Source: Coprinopsis marcescibilis (Eukaryota; Basidiomycota; Agaricomycetes; Agaricales; Psathyrellaceae). Taken from it: a stretch of 64,000 nt of DNA. The position numbers were made by a program, and so were the translations under genes. Numbering within the stretch: the first letter of the stretch is position 1; each line of letters opens with the position of its first letter. Location of the stretch: positions 1 through 64,000 of the forward strand of contig ML210236.1 in NCBI GenBank assembly GCA_004369085.1, given 5' to 3'. This document shows, one piece after another, positions 1-11,705 of the stretch. The notes beneath the pieces were generated by a model. The model made no database searches. It had not been told where the DNA came from and was given only the letters and a program-made list of their open reading frames with translations.

Positions 1-1388
1 GTCTGCGTGACAGAGCCGAGCGGAGTTGAGATCGGCTGAGTGTGACGGGGCGTGACAATTTTATAAAGACTATGTATTTTCGACTTGGACACACCGGAAT
101 TCCTCCGCTCGTAGTACCTACCTCTTTATCGCTCAAATAACTACATAAACCTCGAGGTTAGACGATTATATACCTACCCTGAGCTCCCGGTAAGATAATA
201 TGCTCAGGAACATACCCAAAATCATGCACCTTTGAAATTTTTATAAATACTAGGTAGGCGATAGTAATAGACCTCAGGTTCGAACTTCAAGGGTGACTCC
301 GAAGATCCCGGGGCCGGCCTACGACGGCACGGTCAAGACCATGGAAATGTTCGGACTCAGTCAGGCACAGACGAGCTCCGCCAGCAATACATCCGAGTTG
401 TACGGCATCAGCGAAGGTTTGAGCTCTCAGCTCGACGTTAGCACAGGTTGTCCGTCATTGGGTCATGTCCGTTCTTACTTACGTTTGAAACTGATTTGCA
501 CTGTTAAACTGTCGCAGTTCCGTTCAGACGCTACCCAAACCCACACCACTATCCGATCGGCCAACAAACGGCGTCGACAGGATGCGTTTTTCCTCTTAAA
601 CTATTTACCATTGCAGGGACTCCCAGTTCCGCCCTAGTCGGCATTACACCAGGGTACGACAGGACAGCGACATACTCTCAGGTTGTCGTTCTCTGGAGAT
701 TCCCGAGAAGATAACTCAGGTTTACGATCATTGGCTTGTCTAAATCGCACTCATTGGATGTCGCATGGACAGTGTGTTGTACTCTCGTCACCTTTCTTCG
801 CCTGTCTGGAAGCTCAGGCGCCACTTACTTCCTTCGAAGTCTCAAAGGTGAAAAAGAACGCCTGCTTGATCATCCAGGTAAGCACGTGGACGATTTCTCT
901 ACGCAACTTGGCTTCATGTCATCAACTTCTGTGGGGTAGCGTCCGCTAGAATCCGCCGCAGGTCGACGCCACGCAACACTCGTTAAACTTTAAACGGTTA
1001 GGGATCCTCGCTGGTCCTACGACTTGGAGAAAAAGGAAGCAACGGAGCCAGTTCTGTTGGACATAACGGCTCTAAACGTCGTGTGTTTACCTCGTTCGAT
1101 ACTCTGAAACTCGTTCGCTCGGTCACTTTGACATCGAAGCTCGACTCCGATTTCTACTTGCGGACGACGCTACTCATGTCTGCCTTGTTCGTTGGCTCGT
1201 TGAAGCCACTCATTTCAACAATTGTGGCATAGAAGTCTCACTACTTATGGATTTCTTTCCTCGTGCCTCTGCTGAGTTGGAGCTGAGTGCGTGAAAATCT
1301 CCTCCTAAAACTCCGTTCTCGAGTATAAAGTCATATTGAACTCAACTCAGGTTTCAAACAGCACACCCATCGAGCTTATCCGACTGAC
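1..1388. other. No supported gene; leader region of the first CBM1 gene
   Basis: The first 280 bases are AT-rich. Open frames at 293-637 and 683-949 on the plus strand are short, have no start context or domain I recognise, and I could not join them into a convincing spliced gene. The last 70 bases hold the TATA box of the CBM1 gene at 1389. Confidence 0.4.
1324..1330 (+). promoter_or_regulatory. TATA box of CBM1 gene 1
   Basis: TATAAAG lies 65 bases upstream of the ATG at 1389. The two related downstream genes have an equivalent element, which supports a core promoter here. Confidence 0.55.
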
Positions 1389-1787
1389 ATGCAGCTAAAG
1401 AGCATCCTTCTTGTCCTTTCTACCTCACTGCTTGCGCATGCTTTGCCACAGGTCGTCAAGGTGCCTCCCAGCCCCCAGTGTAAGCATCGATCGTCGCGTC
1501 ACTTTTGTGCATTGGCTGATGTTTATCAGGCGGAGGAAAGAGTTGGACAGGGCCTAAGACCTGCAGCCGCCCGGAGTATGTTCCGGTTCCGGAAATCTTA
1601 CATGATATCGCCGTCTCTGATGCAGTTTTCTCAGTTATGTTTGCTTCAGGTTCAACGATAGTATGCTTCTTACTCTCGGATTTGGGTTGATGATGTTAAC
1701 ACAGCATTGTCTTCAGACTACAGCGAATGCATTCACTGGACTCGAGTCACTCAGTGGACCCCCAAGCAAACCGATGTAGATAACTGA
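1389..1787 (+). CDS. Small secreted CBM1 (cellulose-binding) protein, 77 aa
   Basis: Predicted extracellular protein made of a signal peptide (about residues 1-18, ending near HALPQ) and one fungal type carbohydrate-binding module, family CBM1; no catalytic domain follows. Exons are 1389-1479, 1530-1575, 1635-1660 and 1717-1787, all with GT-AG introns. The spliced frame gives CGGKSWTGPKTC followed by a DYVC step and then NDNYSEC, matching the CBM1 spacing C-G-G-x4-G-x3-C-x5-C-x3-N-x-Y-x2-C. The end is a short tail rich in Trp, Thr and Gln. CBM1 binds crystalline cellulose through aromatic residues (here W and Y positions). The 26-nt third exon recurs with the same length and phase in the paralogue at 2800, which is strong support for this model. 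Function of a free-standing CBM1 is not established; it may target cell walls or act as an effector-like protein. Confidence 0.75.
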
Positions 1788-2799
1788 ATCAATGAACGAC
1801 AAACCCTGAAGCCCGCTCTACGATCCTCGAGGCCCAGCTGGTACTAACGCAATTGACATCACGGCTCCCTTGTTCCTGACATAGTAAATGATCACCACAA
1901 ATCCGTATTTTAAGCTCTATAAACATGTAGCCAATCTCACAGTCACTGTAGCCTACATAAATCCATTCTACGACCCGCGTTCACGACTGAACTACGAATT
2001 CTCAGGAGTTCGCGCGCATTTCCCAGGTACAGTTTAAAGATTTTGACAGTGGAGGGCACACAAAGGACTTCGCGTGAGATAACGTTGAGATTGGGACCAC
2101 AGGAACAGCTGTTGGGCGTTTGGACTTTAAGCGGTACCGACACGGTTGAACGAGCTTCGAACAGGAGCCCTGTGACACGCGGATTGTTGGTGAGATTCTC
2201 GGATAATTAGAAGGACCGTTATCGGTCTGCTAACAGACGATACTATGGTATACAGTATTTTTCAACTCGATGTCGCCACTGTTCAATGGATTGACCAATC
2301 CTGCCATGGTGCCTATCATCATCCAACTCCGCTCGGAAAAAGGGATATGAGATCGTAACCTTGAGCGCCTAATTTTCAAGATTTGCCGCTTCGTCATGCA
2401 AGTCAACTGACAGTATATGTAGAGAAAATATCTATGACGCGCCGCCCAAGGGATCACATCGTTATCTCGGATGATTGGCGGATGCACACACATACGGACC
2501 ACTAACTCAGACGTGGGCTCTTCAGGATGTATGCTACACAGCTGTACCATTGTACCGGGAATATGGTGTGTCTCATGAAGTCCATACGTATCTCCTTGCA
2601 CCGAGCCTATCATCGGTCAGCTGCTTTGAGTTAACACACGGAGAACCGTTGAAAGATTGCCACGGCATAAACTTCAACATGATTACGAAGGCCAGGGCTA
2701 TAAAAGCTCGGTGCGAATCCGATTTTCGTGCACTTCAGTTCCCGCTTCCTTTGCTTCTTCATACTTATATTGAACGTTAACACCGTTTGAAGAAGATTC
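1788..2799. other. Intergenic; promoter of CBM1 gene 2
   Basis: Only short shadow frames are present. A good TATA element at 2699-2706 precedes the next gene. Confidence 0.4.
2699..2706 (+). promoter_or_regulatory. TATA box of CBM1 gene 2
   Basis: TATAAAAG lies about 100 bases upstream of the ATG at 2800, a normal distance for a fungal TATA promoter with a short leader. Confidence 0.6.
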
Positions 2800-3288
2800 A
2801 TGATGTTCAAAGTCAGGAACACAGCCCTTTGCGTGATCGTCGCTGCCTTGGCTGCCAATGCTTCGCCTCTGCCTCAAGGAGCTGGACCTATTCAAATGTG
2901 TACGTTATCCCTTCAGATGAGACATACCGGTGCTGAACAGACTACGTCTGGCAGGCGGTGGGGCAGGGTGGACAGGACCTACAACCTGTCCCGCTGGGTA
3001 AGTCACTCCCCCAACGTATCCGAAATTGAAGTATAGAGCTTCAAGTTCATTCTTGAATTACAGCTATGTCTGCTCCAAGCTCAACGACTGTAGGTGGAGT
3101 TTTCTAGACGATCGTGGTCCTTGCTGAAGTCGTTAATCTGGGTAGATGTGAGCCTGTGCACTCGCGAGCTAGTGACCCCGACCGCCACCACCCGTGATAC
3201 GACACCGATCCCGACAATCCCTGTGCCGGGCGGACCGGGCGGACCACCAGGTTTCCCCATTCCCATCCCCATTCCTGGACAGCCATAA
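2800..3288 (+). CDS. Small secreted CBM1 protein with Pro-rich tail, 103 aa
   Basis: Signal peptide (residues 1-22, hydrophobic LCVIVAALAANA core), then a textbook CBM1 at about residues 33-62: CGGAGWTGPTTCPAGYVC, then SKLNDYVSLC. The C-terminal part is a Thr/Pro-rich linker and a Pro/Gly tail (PGGPGGPPGFPIPIPIPG). Exons 2800-2899, 2955-2997, 3064-3089 and 3146-3288 have phases identical to those of the gene at 1389, including the 26-nt microexon. No catalytic domain is present. In the family, CBM1 attaches secreted enzymes to cellulose; here the module stands alone with a flexible tail, so the protein probably binds wall polysaccharide. It is the clearest of the three tandem copies. Either of two adjacent ATGs (2800, 2803) could start translation. 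Confidence 0.82.
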
Positions 3289-4875
3289 GCAATCACGGCA
3301 CCACCTCAGTGACTATTTGACGATATTACCGACTGAGCTGCAATGACGTCCGGTGGGAGGAGTTCCGAAGGTGTTTGATCCGTGGATGATGCGGGTATCT
3401 TGGATATAACTAGAATGAAGTACATCTATAGGGGTAGCCACTGTTTTGAAGAGTCAAGAAGAGAATGCATAATTGAGACTGCTCCGACATCATGTCAGCC
3501 ATTAAAACTAAGCTAAGCTCGATGTTGCGCAGAAAATGTGGTAGACCTAAATATTTTGTTGGCGTGGATCATGTATGGCTTGTTGTAAAGTTTCCGAAGG
3601 CCAAGGCCGAGAATTCTTGGTTGCTCTCGTGTGGCAAAAGCTCCAAAGCTGCGCCAGCGAGCCATGGAGGTGTAGTGGAACCAGTGCGCATCATCATGGC
3701 AGTGGAAGGCGTGGTGCCTCTTAGTTGATGCAGTAAAAACCGGTGCCCACGTACACGCTGCACCACGTTTAATATGGAGTCCTATATTAAGAAAGTGTAT
3801 ACGGTCTGGACTCTGGTGTCTATCAGAACTGCGCGAAGTGAAGCCGGAATGTACAGAACTTCTTCAAATGCTGCTAAGAAGTGACGTAATTTGAGATACG
3901 GCACTTCTCCGTGGCTCTTGAACGTTGAACACGCACTACATACTACGCGGAATAGTCTCCTAAGAGGGACACAGTTTCTTAGAGGCTGCAACAAATAAGC
4001 GCGACCTTATCGAGGCATACAGTTTGACGAATGGAGCATTCGAGTCGATGACAAGAGGCTCGAGCTGGCAATCGGCTAAACGGATCTGGCGCTGAAACCA
4101 GTGATCAGGGCTCGAATCGCACTTGGCCGATGCTTGCACTTTACCTGAAGATTCCCTCTCGTCAAAAGAAGTTCGTAGATCCGGGTCTACTGTCTAGGTA
4201 GCCATACAATGCGTGAATCACACGTGTCTCGAATGGAGTCACGTAGACTCTTGACGCACTGGAATCGGCGTTTAGATGACATCAAGGTCTTCGAAGAATG
4301 CTTGACGAAGTCTTGACCAGAGTCTTCAGACGTCCGAAGTCACAATTTATTCAAATATGGCTAGCAATTTCCGAGGCTGATCCTGTTGCTCTGGAACTTT
4401 CTGTAGTTGACTGCCAGTACTCAGGTGTCTCGCTAGTGACCTGTTGTCAGTGTTCCACTGTTTCTAAAGAGTAGGTTTCTCCACGAAGCGCGCGCTCAAG
4501 TGGAGTATCAAACTCGAGCTCGGTGCCTGGAAATGCGCAGAAATAGGTGCTCCGCGCTATACTCCAAGAGGCAGCACATACGACGTGCCTCGGGTCATTT
4601 GCGGAGCTCTACGTGTACCAAGACTTCTTGTCAACGGAGGGAACTATGGAGAGAAGGAATATTCGAGAATGAGCGGCACATCATGGGAGCTCTTGGGCTC
4701 ATGCCATATGCTGAGCTCCATGAATGGTAGGTACACCTCTCTACTGGAAAACTATAAAAAGGGTCCAAGGTAGCCCTCAAGTTCTGCAGAGCTCCGAGTC
4801 GTCTCAAACAAACAAAACATCCACCAGCTAGTAACCGCAACTACTACTCCCTTTTCTTCAACTCCCTCTATCGTA
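3289..4875. other. Intergenic between CBM1 genes 2 and 3
   Basis: Plus-strand open frames at 3492-3728 and 4500-4773 are short and lack signal peptide or CBM1 cysteine spacing. I see no fourth CBM1 copy. The promoter of the next gene is at the right end. Confidence 0.4.
4753..4760 (+). promoter_or_regulatory. TATA box of CBM1 gene 3
   Basis: TATAAAAA lies about 120 bases upstream of the ATG at 4876. It is followed by a C/T-rich leader (about 4840-4870). Confidence 0.6.
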
Positions 4876-5349
4876 ATGCAATTCTATACTCTTGCTTTTT
4901 TCATCTCCTTGGTTGTTGGTTCTGCTTCGGCAGTGCCTGTCAGGGTTGTTCCACCCTCGCCCAACGTCAATCAATGTAAGCCCCCATCAACTCTGTAAAC
5001 TCTGTATATAAGGCTAACACTGGCATTTAGGCGGAGGGGAGCTTTACGACGGTAGCACTGAATGCCCAGCTGGATTTTCGTGTGTGCCATACAACCGATG
5101 TGAGTAGACGGTGTATGTATATCTAACAGTGGTATATCAGCGCTGACTGGAGCACAACTAGTCTTCCACGGATGCGTGGACGACACACCTAGCTACACTA
5201 TTCTCCCTGAGCCGGAGGAGCCTGCGGTGACCATTATGCCTGTCCCTAATGAGACCGAGCCGGAACCAGATCGCATGTCAATTCTCCCTTACCCTGCAAT
5301 CCCTGGACCCGAGGAGCCAATTGTGACCATCTTCCCGGTTGATCATTGA
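4876..5349 (+). CDS. Small secreted CBM1 protein with acidic Pro-rich tail, 118 aa
   Basis: Signal peptide (residues 1-20, FISLVVGSASA), then a CBM1 at about residues 34-63: CGGGELYDGSTECPAGFSC, then VPYNRFFHGC. The tail of about 55 residues is rich in Glu and Pro and contains two copies of a PEEP[AI]VTI[MF]PV motif, one at its start and one at its end. Exons are 4876-4975, 5031-5099 and 5162-5349. The acceptor at 5161 was chosen over an in-frame one at 5140 because it restores the CBM1 spacing between the last two cysteines. Exon 2 is 69 nt, exactly the 43+26 nt of two exons in the neighbours, so this copy has lost one intron. No catalytic domain. Probable extracellular cellulose-binding protein of unknown biological role. 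Confidence 0.78.
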
Positions 5350-6100
5350 TCGTCGAGCGCCTGTGCGAGTTCTTTCCCGTAATTGTGCTCATCATTTGAA
5401 AATTACCTCTTACATACATACGGGCATTTATATGGCATTTATTTAGCTGTTTCTTTTCCCGGTAATCTTATAAAAATTAATCTGTATCTAACTTAGGAAT
5501 CCAGAATGATTAGTACATTCACTGACCACGCTGGAAACTCCCCGAGAACGCGGGGAGCTTTCGTTTCTTGGCACTACAGTCCTGAAGGCATATGAGGGGC
5601 TTCACAGGAAGAGAATCTTTGTGGACTCATACTCGTACTCTTGAAGTTGTACGTTGTTACTATAAGCTAGTACTACTGAAGTTGTACGTTGTTACTATAA
5701 GCTAGTACTACTGAGAATGGCTACGGTGCCACTTCAAGTTACGAGTCCGTTCCGGCCTGTGGAGGCGTGGGAAGCTTGATCGGTAAGGCCGGCTTGCGCT
5801 TATGCGAGTTGTACTCTGGATGTTCCATCCCCATTCTCCACATTTTCCAGTGGCAGCGGCAATTTCTTTTTTCTGACCTCCCTTCACCTGGAGTTCAGCC
5901 AAATTTACGAAGTTCTCGGCCAGAGCGACAGTTAGAACGCTAGGGTGTCTCAACGCCGGCGCCACTGTCTCGCATAGAACAATATTGCAGCCCAGGGTTC
6001 GATCGTGAAAGAGGAGGGGCAATTCCTCGACGACTTCGCTTATATGAAGATCGTAAACGAAGGGGGACACGTAGAAGGAACACGATCCACGGGCGAAAAG
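5350..6100. other. Intergenic with a 35-bp tandem duplication
   Basis: No coding evidence. Contains the 35-bp direct repeat at 5642-5711 and the leader of the F-box gene. Confidence 0.4.
5642..5711. repeat. Perfect 35-bp direct tandem repeat, two copies
   Basis: Two adjacent identical copies (5642-5676 and 5677-5711), each starting TGAAGTTGTACG and ending GCTAGTACTAC. The repeat lies between the CBM1 cluster and the F-box gene. It could be a recent slippage duplication; no function is visible. Confidence 0.85.
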
Positions 6101-8417
6101 ATGGGAGCTTCAGTGGGCTTGAGTTCGTTGCCATACGATCTTTTGCTGAACATTGCGAATCATCTAGATTCGGACGATATCCATACATTAAATCTGGTGC
6201 GTTGTTCATCATAATCTGGACTTTATGTGGCAAGGAGAGGCTCATTGCATTCTAGACTTGCAGAACCTTGCACGGGTTCTCCATAACGAGGCCGGTGTAT
6301 CGAAAACTGGCGGGCGATTTGCTCAGAAGATGTCGCGCGCTCCCACTGAAGGGATTCCAGCAACTGACGGATCTTACGACGGAGCAGCTGATACGTTCAG
6401 TGGAGAAAGCATCGCATTACGAGCGAGCATGGAAGACCAGGGCTCCGGTACCTATCGCGACGGGGCCATACGCTGGTGTCAACTCGCACTCCAATTTCAT
6501 GGACGTCTCCGAGGGCGAACCCAGCACAATATCCAACAAGTGGTACAAAGTCGTCAGTGCACCACCCGATGAAGAAGTAGACTGGCTGTCGCCTATAACG
6601 TCGAGTTACACCTTGTGTGCGACGAAGAAGGGTCGGGTGGTGTGCTGGAACGTGCAGACGGACAAGTGTTTGGCGGAATGGAATCCAGGGGAAAAGTGGG
6701 AGTTGTGGAAATGTCGTGTTGAGTTTGAAGAGCGGACAGTGTACTTCACAATGGCTAAAGTCTTGTCTGGAGCGTGAGTTGGGCTTACTTCTCCTCCCCA
6801 CTCCGCTGATGCTCGGTTTTCAGTGCATCCGACGACAACCGCGTCATGGAGTTTATACTCATGAAGATCACATTTTCCGATGGACCTAATGGCGAAACGT
6901 CGAAGGAACCACCGATATTCTCGCACGTCACCGATTTCAAAACCTCGGGAGTCGTAATGAATGTTTTCCTGTTGGACCCTTCATCTCGACTATTATCGGC
7001 ATTTATATGGGTCCCTGGATCCAACACGATAGGTCTTTATGCCCTATTAGATTGGGAGGAAGACGAATACGTATTTATTGATACCGGAATCGAATGTGTA
7101 AGTGCTCCTTTCCCCTATGATCCCTCCTCCTGACGCGTCTTTCAGGTACCCTCATCCAACTGGTCGTGCATACTATACGACGACCACATTGTAATCCACT
7201 CTGAAGAGAGCGATATTGCTTATCAACACTTCTATCCCCTCTCCCTTTTGCGCAAACACGTATCCTATTTCAACAAAAACACGTGCATTCCCGCTCTATC
7301 CTATCGGCTATCCCCAGCACGTACTATATCCAAACGCTTCACCTTCCCTCGACTGCTGAATCATCAGGTCGCAACTGTGGAGGATGACGGGCCACCAACG
7401 AACGCTACTGGAGCCCAGCCCATTCAAAGCGGAACGATACCAGTCAATGGCACTCATACGAACGCAGTCATCCCTGTGGGCGTACATAACGGAAACGGTG
7501 TCCAACCAACACAGCCAGCTCCATTTCCCCCAGCAGATCCACCCAACCCTTTCCCCTACCCTCCCTGGTACCCAGAGAGTGCACATTTTGTGCGACAATG
7601 GTGGCCTACCCTCCCAGGTGTCCCCCGTGTCAGTTGCACAGTGGTGCTACTGGCGACACATGATCCGGTTTCGCACAGGACGCGTTTCGTCCTCGCACAA
7701 CACTACTTCCGGGTACCAATAAACCACAAGGAGTGGTTCGAACTAGAGGAAGCTGATGCGCAGCAGGGTACGTTGGATCCTTCGATGCCGCCAAAAGCCA
7801 AGCTATCGAAGCAGATGCAGGACGCGCTGATTGCGCAAGACGAGGCGTTGATGCATATGTGGTATGTCAGCACGCCATTTGAGGTTGTTAGGGTGTACGA
7901 GGGGCCGGACGATGATGAAGAAGATAACGGGATGGAACGACCGCGACCGCTGGTTGCCGTGGATTTTGGGCACGCGGCGTGGATCGAGTACGCTGATCCC
8001 GATGGTGATCATGCAGCGTCTCACAGAGCTCCCCCTGACCTGGGGCTGGATGATGAGGAGGAACAGGAGGACCTAGACAGTGATCATGACCAGGATATGA
8101 CGGGAGATGATGGGGGCGAGAACGTGGATGGGATAGATGAGGTGGAAGATGATGAGATTCCATTTGAACAGGAGTTTGAGGCAAAGTGGTTGAGGTTTGT
8201 GACGTTCCCGTCATTCAAGGATGAGTCGGAATATCTTGGGAGGGCAGAGGCGGAGTGGAAACCAAAGCCTGCCGAGTTGGAAGGCCAGGTTCGGACGCTT
8301 GAGGTGCCAAAGGATTTGGATCTAGGAATTGTGGAAACTATCAATATCGACCAAAGTCAGGGAGTGGTTATCCTTTCGGATCAGTATGGGAAGATTTATA
8401 TTCTGTGTTATGAATAA
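6101..8417 (+). CDS. F-box protein, 719 aa
   Basis: Substrate-recognition subunit candidate of an SCF ubiquitin ligase. Exons 6101-6196, 6256-6773, 6824-7097 and 7146-8417 join in frame. The N-terminus (residues 4-50) is a typical F-box: LSSLPYDLLLNIANHLDSDD followed by IHTLNLTCRTLHGF, which in the family binds Skp1. The rest has short beta-rich stretches such as YTLCATKKGRVVCWNVQT and a C-terminal VVILSDQYGKIYILCYE, as in the WD/propeller-like folds of many basidiomycete F-box proteins, but I cannot count clear WD40 repeats. Near residues 590-650 (nt 8040-8170) there is a strongly acidic Asp/Glu block. The start at 6101 was preferred to an upstream in-frame ATG because it begins directly before the F-box. 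The substrate is unknown. Confidence 0.75.
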
Positions 8418-9829
8418 ATGGCAGTCGGACTGTAGTAGTTCATACTAGTATTGTAGGCGCATTGTAATTGTTGTCTCTTATCATTTGTGGGGCCGTCGAG
8501 ACCTGGTAGGGTGTCTGTCTGTTGATTTGTATAACGGCGTGCTTTGTGAGTCCTCCGTGGGTCTAGTACCGTCGAATCTTTTCTTACTCATACTAACCCG
8601 GTTACTCTAAGGTTAATAATGTTGCGAGTATTATGAGAGCTGGAACGTCATAGAACTTGGCCCGAGGTTTGGCGCACATGTGTCCTGCTTTTCCAGATCC
8701 ATAACAAGGAGGTATGTTTCATACAATTTTTGCTTCGTACTGGTATGTGCTCTGGTCTCGGACGACCACAGGTAACTACAACCCAAAAGACCCTTTTTGA
8801 GCTGAAATTTGCGTCACATTCTGATTGAAAAATAACCAGGGTATTTTGACAGCTGTAAGCTTACGTGGGGGATCCTGTCTCAATTGCATACAGGACATGT
8901 TATTTAAACGAAGCTCCTTTCTACCCCTGTCTGGAGCTGGCCAGATGTAAGACAATCCAGGGCAATGTTCTCAGCTGCTATCTAACTTTGCATCACGATA
9001 ATGAGCGCAACCTGCCGATGTCAGTTACTTGCGGGACATTTCCGGGGGTTTCGGAGTTCGGACGCCGGATTGTTACGACATGCCGACGATTTTCTAGCGC
9101 CTATGGCTACTTTGCTTCGCCCAAAGCCAGGGAATTCCAGGTATCAATTTTATCACTACCAGAAAGAGAGCATCCTACCTGATCTGAAAGGTGGCGAACA
9201 CCAAGGAAAACCTGAACGTTAACGGTTGTCAATAAAGTAACTGGCATCAGTCATCCACTCAGCCACTTCTCCCTTTTGAAAGGGAGTGGTTTGATAACTC
9301 GCTTGATTCCGATGGAACTTCCACTTGTGTCGCAATGCTTGACGGGGTTTGATGTATGATAATCTGGGTCGTGCGGCACACGTAACCCGAAAATTCGGGA
9401 GAAGTAAGATGCTTTCCTGGATCGTGTAGTTGCGGTTTCTCTTTCTGGTGTGTACGGAATCGTATATAACCCCAAAGGCTTTTACGCATATCGGTCCCGT
9501 CCGCCACCATTTATCCTTCCCTCTATCTTGTGTGCACATTTGACAGGGAACCAGCTACTGCTGCCCCCTCTCTCTACTTGACGACTCTTCTCTCCGACAC
9601 CGAATCCGCACGGGAACGTGTTGCATTTACTGGCTACCGACGTCGATTGACTACTGCGGCGGCACTTTATCAAAGCTAACCTCAAACTCGCCCTCTCTCT
9701 GATAACGTCGAAGTCGTAAAGCCTTGGACGACGATCGACTTATCTTGCTATAGTCTGTTATCTACTCTCTAAGGCTACCACCGTTCTCCGCTATTTCTTC
9801 GACCGAAACCAACGCACAACCCCCACACC
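8418..9829. other. Intergenic between F-box gene and FAD monooxygenase
   Basis: Short frames at 8865-9222 (+) and 9219-9539 (-) have no recognisable content. The 250 bases before 9830 are rich in pyrimidine tracts on the plus strand, a common fungal TATA-less promoter feature. Confidence 0.4.
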
Positions 9830-11705
9830 ATGTCGTCACTGTTATCTTTCTTTGGCTTGGGCAAGAGGTCATCCGTGTCTGTGCCGGCAAAAGAGAAGCC
9901 AGCCGCACCGAGAAAATCAGAAGAGCCCAAGGAAAAGACGGATTCCAAGCCCTCCCGCGCCCTTTCTCTCGACATAATTGTCATTGGAGCGGGAATCGGC
10001 GGTTTATCCGTCGCGTACCTTCTCGGTAAAGCGGGCCATGAAGTTACCGTGCTCGAGAACGCCGCACAGCTGAGCGAAGTCGGCGCGGGGATCCAGCTGT
10101 CGCCTAACGTTACCCGCCTCCTCAACCGATGGGGCCTCAAGGAGAAGCTCGAGGAGATCTCTGTCATCCCACAAGAATTAACCTTACGCAGATGTGAGTA
10201 AATCTTCGCCGTCCACATAGCTTCTATCTTTGGGATTTTCAGCCTGAAGGGATAATAAAGCCGTAGTGGCGACATATAAAAAGATCAACAACTTTAGACT
10301 GACGAATTATTTTTGGCATGATCTGTCACTTTTAACCTTTTGGTCTAGACGAAAATGGTGAAGTGGTTGGATGGAAGCGATGGGGTGATATGATTGAGAA
10401 GGATCACGGAGCTCCTTATTATCACATTCATGTACGTGTGCTTCGGTTACTGACTTAGAGTTGAGAAAGCTAATTAATCCCCGTTCTCTAGCGAGCTGAT
10501 CTCCACAAGCTCTTGGTCGAAACCTGCGAGCAATATGCTACTATTAGGCTCAACAGCAGAGTAACTGACATTGATACGAGCAAGCCGAGCGTCACTTTGG
10601 CCTCGGGTGAGGTCATCTCTGCCGATTTAGTCATCGGTGCGGACGGTTTGCATAGCAAAGCCAGAGATATCGTCGTCGGCAAGAAGGATAACCCTCAAGC
10701 GACCGGAGATGCCGCCTATCGATCGACCATACCTGCTGAGAAGATGCAGGATGACCCAGACTTGCAATGGTTATTCAAAGAACCAGGGGTCAACGTCTGG
10801 ATGGGTCCTGGGCGCCATGTCGTTGGCTACTTCATAGTACGTTCAAAGCCTCTCAACTCTCAAGTGTGTAATTGAAGAGGGCGTTTAATCGTTTGCAGCG
10901 CAATAAGAAGCTGTACAACGTGGTCATGCTCGTCCCCGCGCGAGACTTGGACGAGAACGTTAAAGACGCAGACGTTCAGGTTATGCGAGACGATTTCAAG
11001 AATTTCGAACCAAGGTTTGCATTGGTTGTCTGCACTTGCACAAAGGAGAATCGCTTATTTTCTGTCGCTTTAGGCTACGGAAGATACTTGACCTTGTGCC
11101 GTCGACGATGGTCTGGGCGTTGAAAGATCGTCAACCGCTCGACACTTGGATTCACCCTGAAGGAAGGGTCTGCTTGCTCGGCGACGCATGTCATCCTATG
11201 CTTGTATGTATACATTCCCTTCTCTTTCGTACCCGCTAACCACATATGAAACGCTCAGCCATACAGAGCGCAAGGTGCTGCAATGGCCGTGAGTGGTAAA
11301 TCTATTTCATTTACAAACGGGTTTGTTAACCGCTCTTGACAGATCGAAGACGCAGCCGTCCTAGGCAACCTTCTCTCGCGTATCACCTCCCACGACGAAC
11401 TGGAGTCGTTGCTGAAAGGGTATCAAACCCTTCGACACCCTCGCGCCACAGCAACTCAGACAGCATCCCGACTTAATCAGCACATCTTCCACCTGCCGGA
11501 TGGGCCAAAGCAAGAGGCGAGGGATTCTTCCATGAAGGAGGCGATGGAAGTTGAGCGCAGGGAACTCAACGGCGAAGATATCAGTAACAACGCAGGTAGT
11601 TCAAACCTGTGGGCAGACAAGGAGAGGAACAAAGTGGCGTTCGACTATGACGCTGATGAGGAAGTGGAAAAGTGGTGGAAACAGAATAACTCTGTCCGTG
11701 CCTGA
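9830..11705 (+). CDS. FAD-dependent monooxygenase, salicylate hydroxylase-like, 476 aa
   Basis: Flavoprotein hydroxylase of the group A aromatic-ring monooxygenase type (uses FAD and NAD(P)H). Seven exons: 9830-10193, 10349-10431, 10492-10836, 10899-11014, 11074-11203, 11259-11288 and 11343-11705. Residues 48-72 hold the Rossmann dinucleotide motif VIGAGIGGLSVAYLLGKAG ending in an acidic residue; GAGIQLSPN follows. The DG motif (GADGLHSKAR) and the GD motif (VCLLGDACHPMLPYRAQG, then AAMAIEDAAVLG) are both present and correctly ordered. Exon 6 is only 30 nt and sits inside the GD motif. The first 45 residues are a basic, Lys/Pro-rich extension with no clear signal peptide, so a cytosolic or organelle location is more likely than secretion. 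Substrate is probably a phenolic acid or related aromatic, in keeping with lignin-derived compounds, but the sequence does not decide it. Confidence 0.88.
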
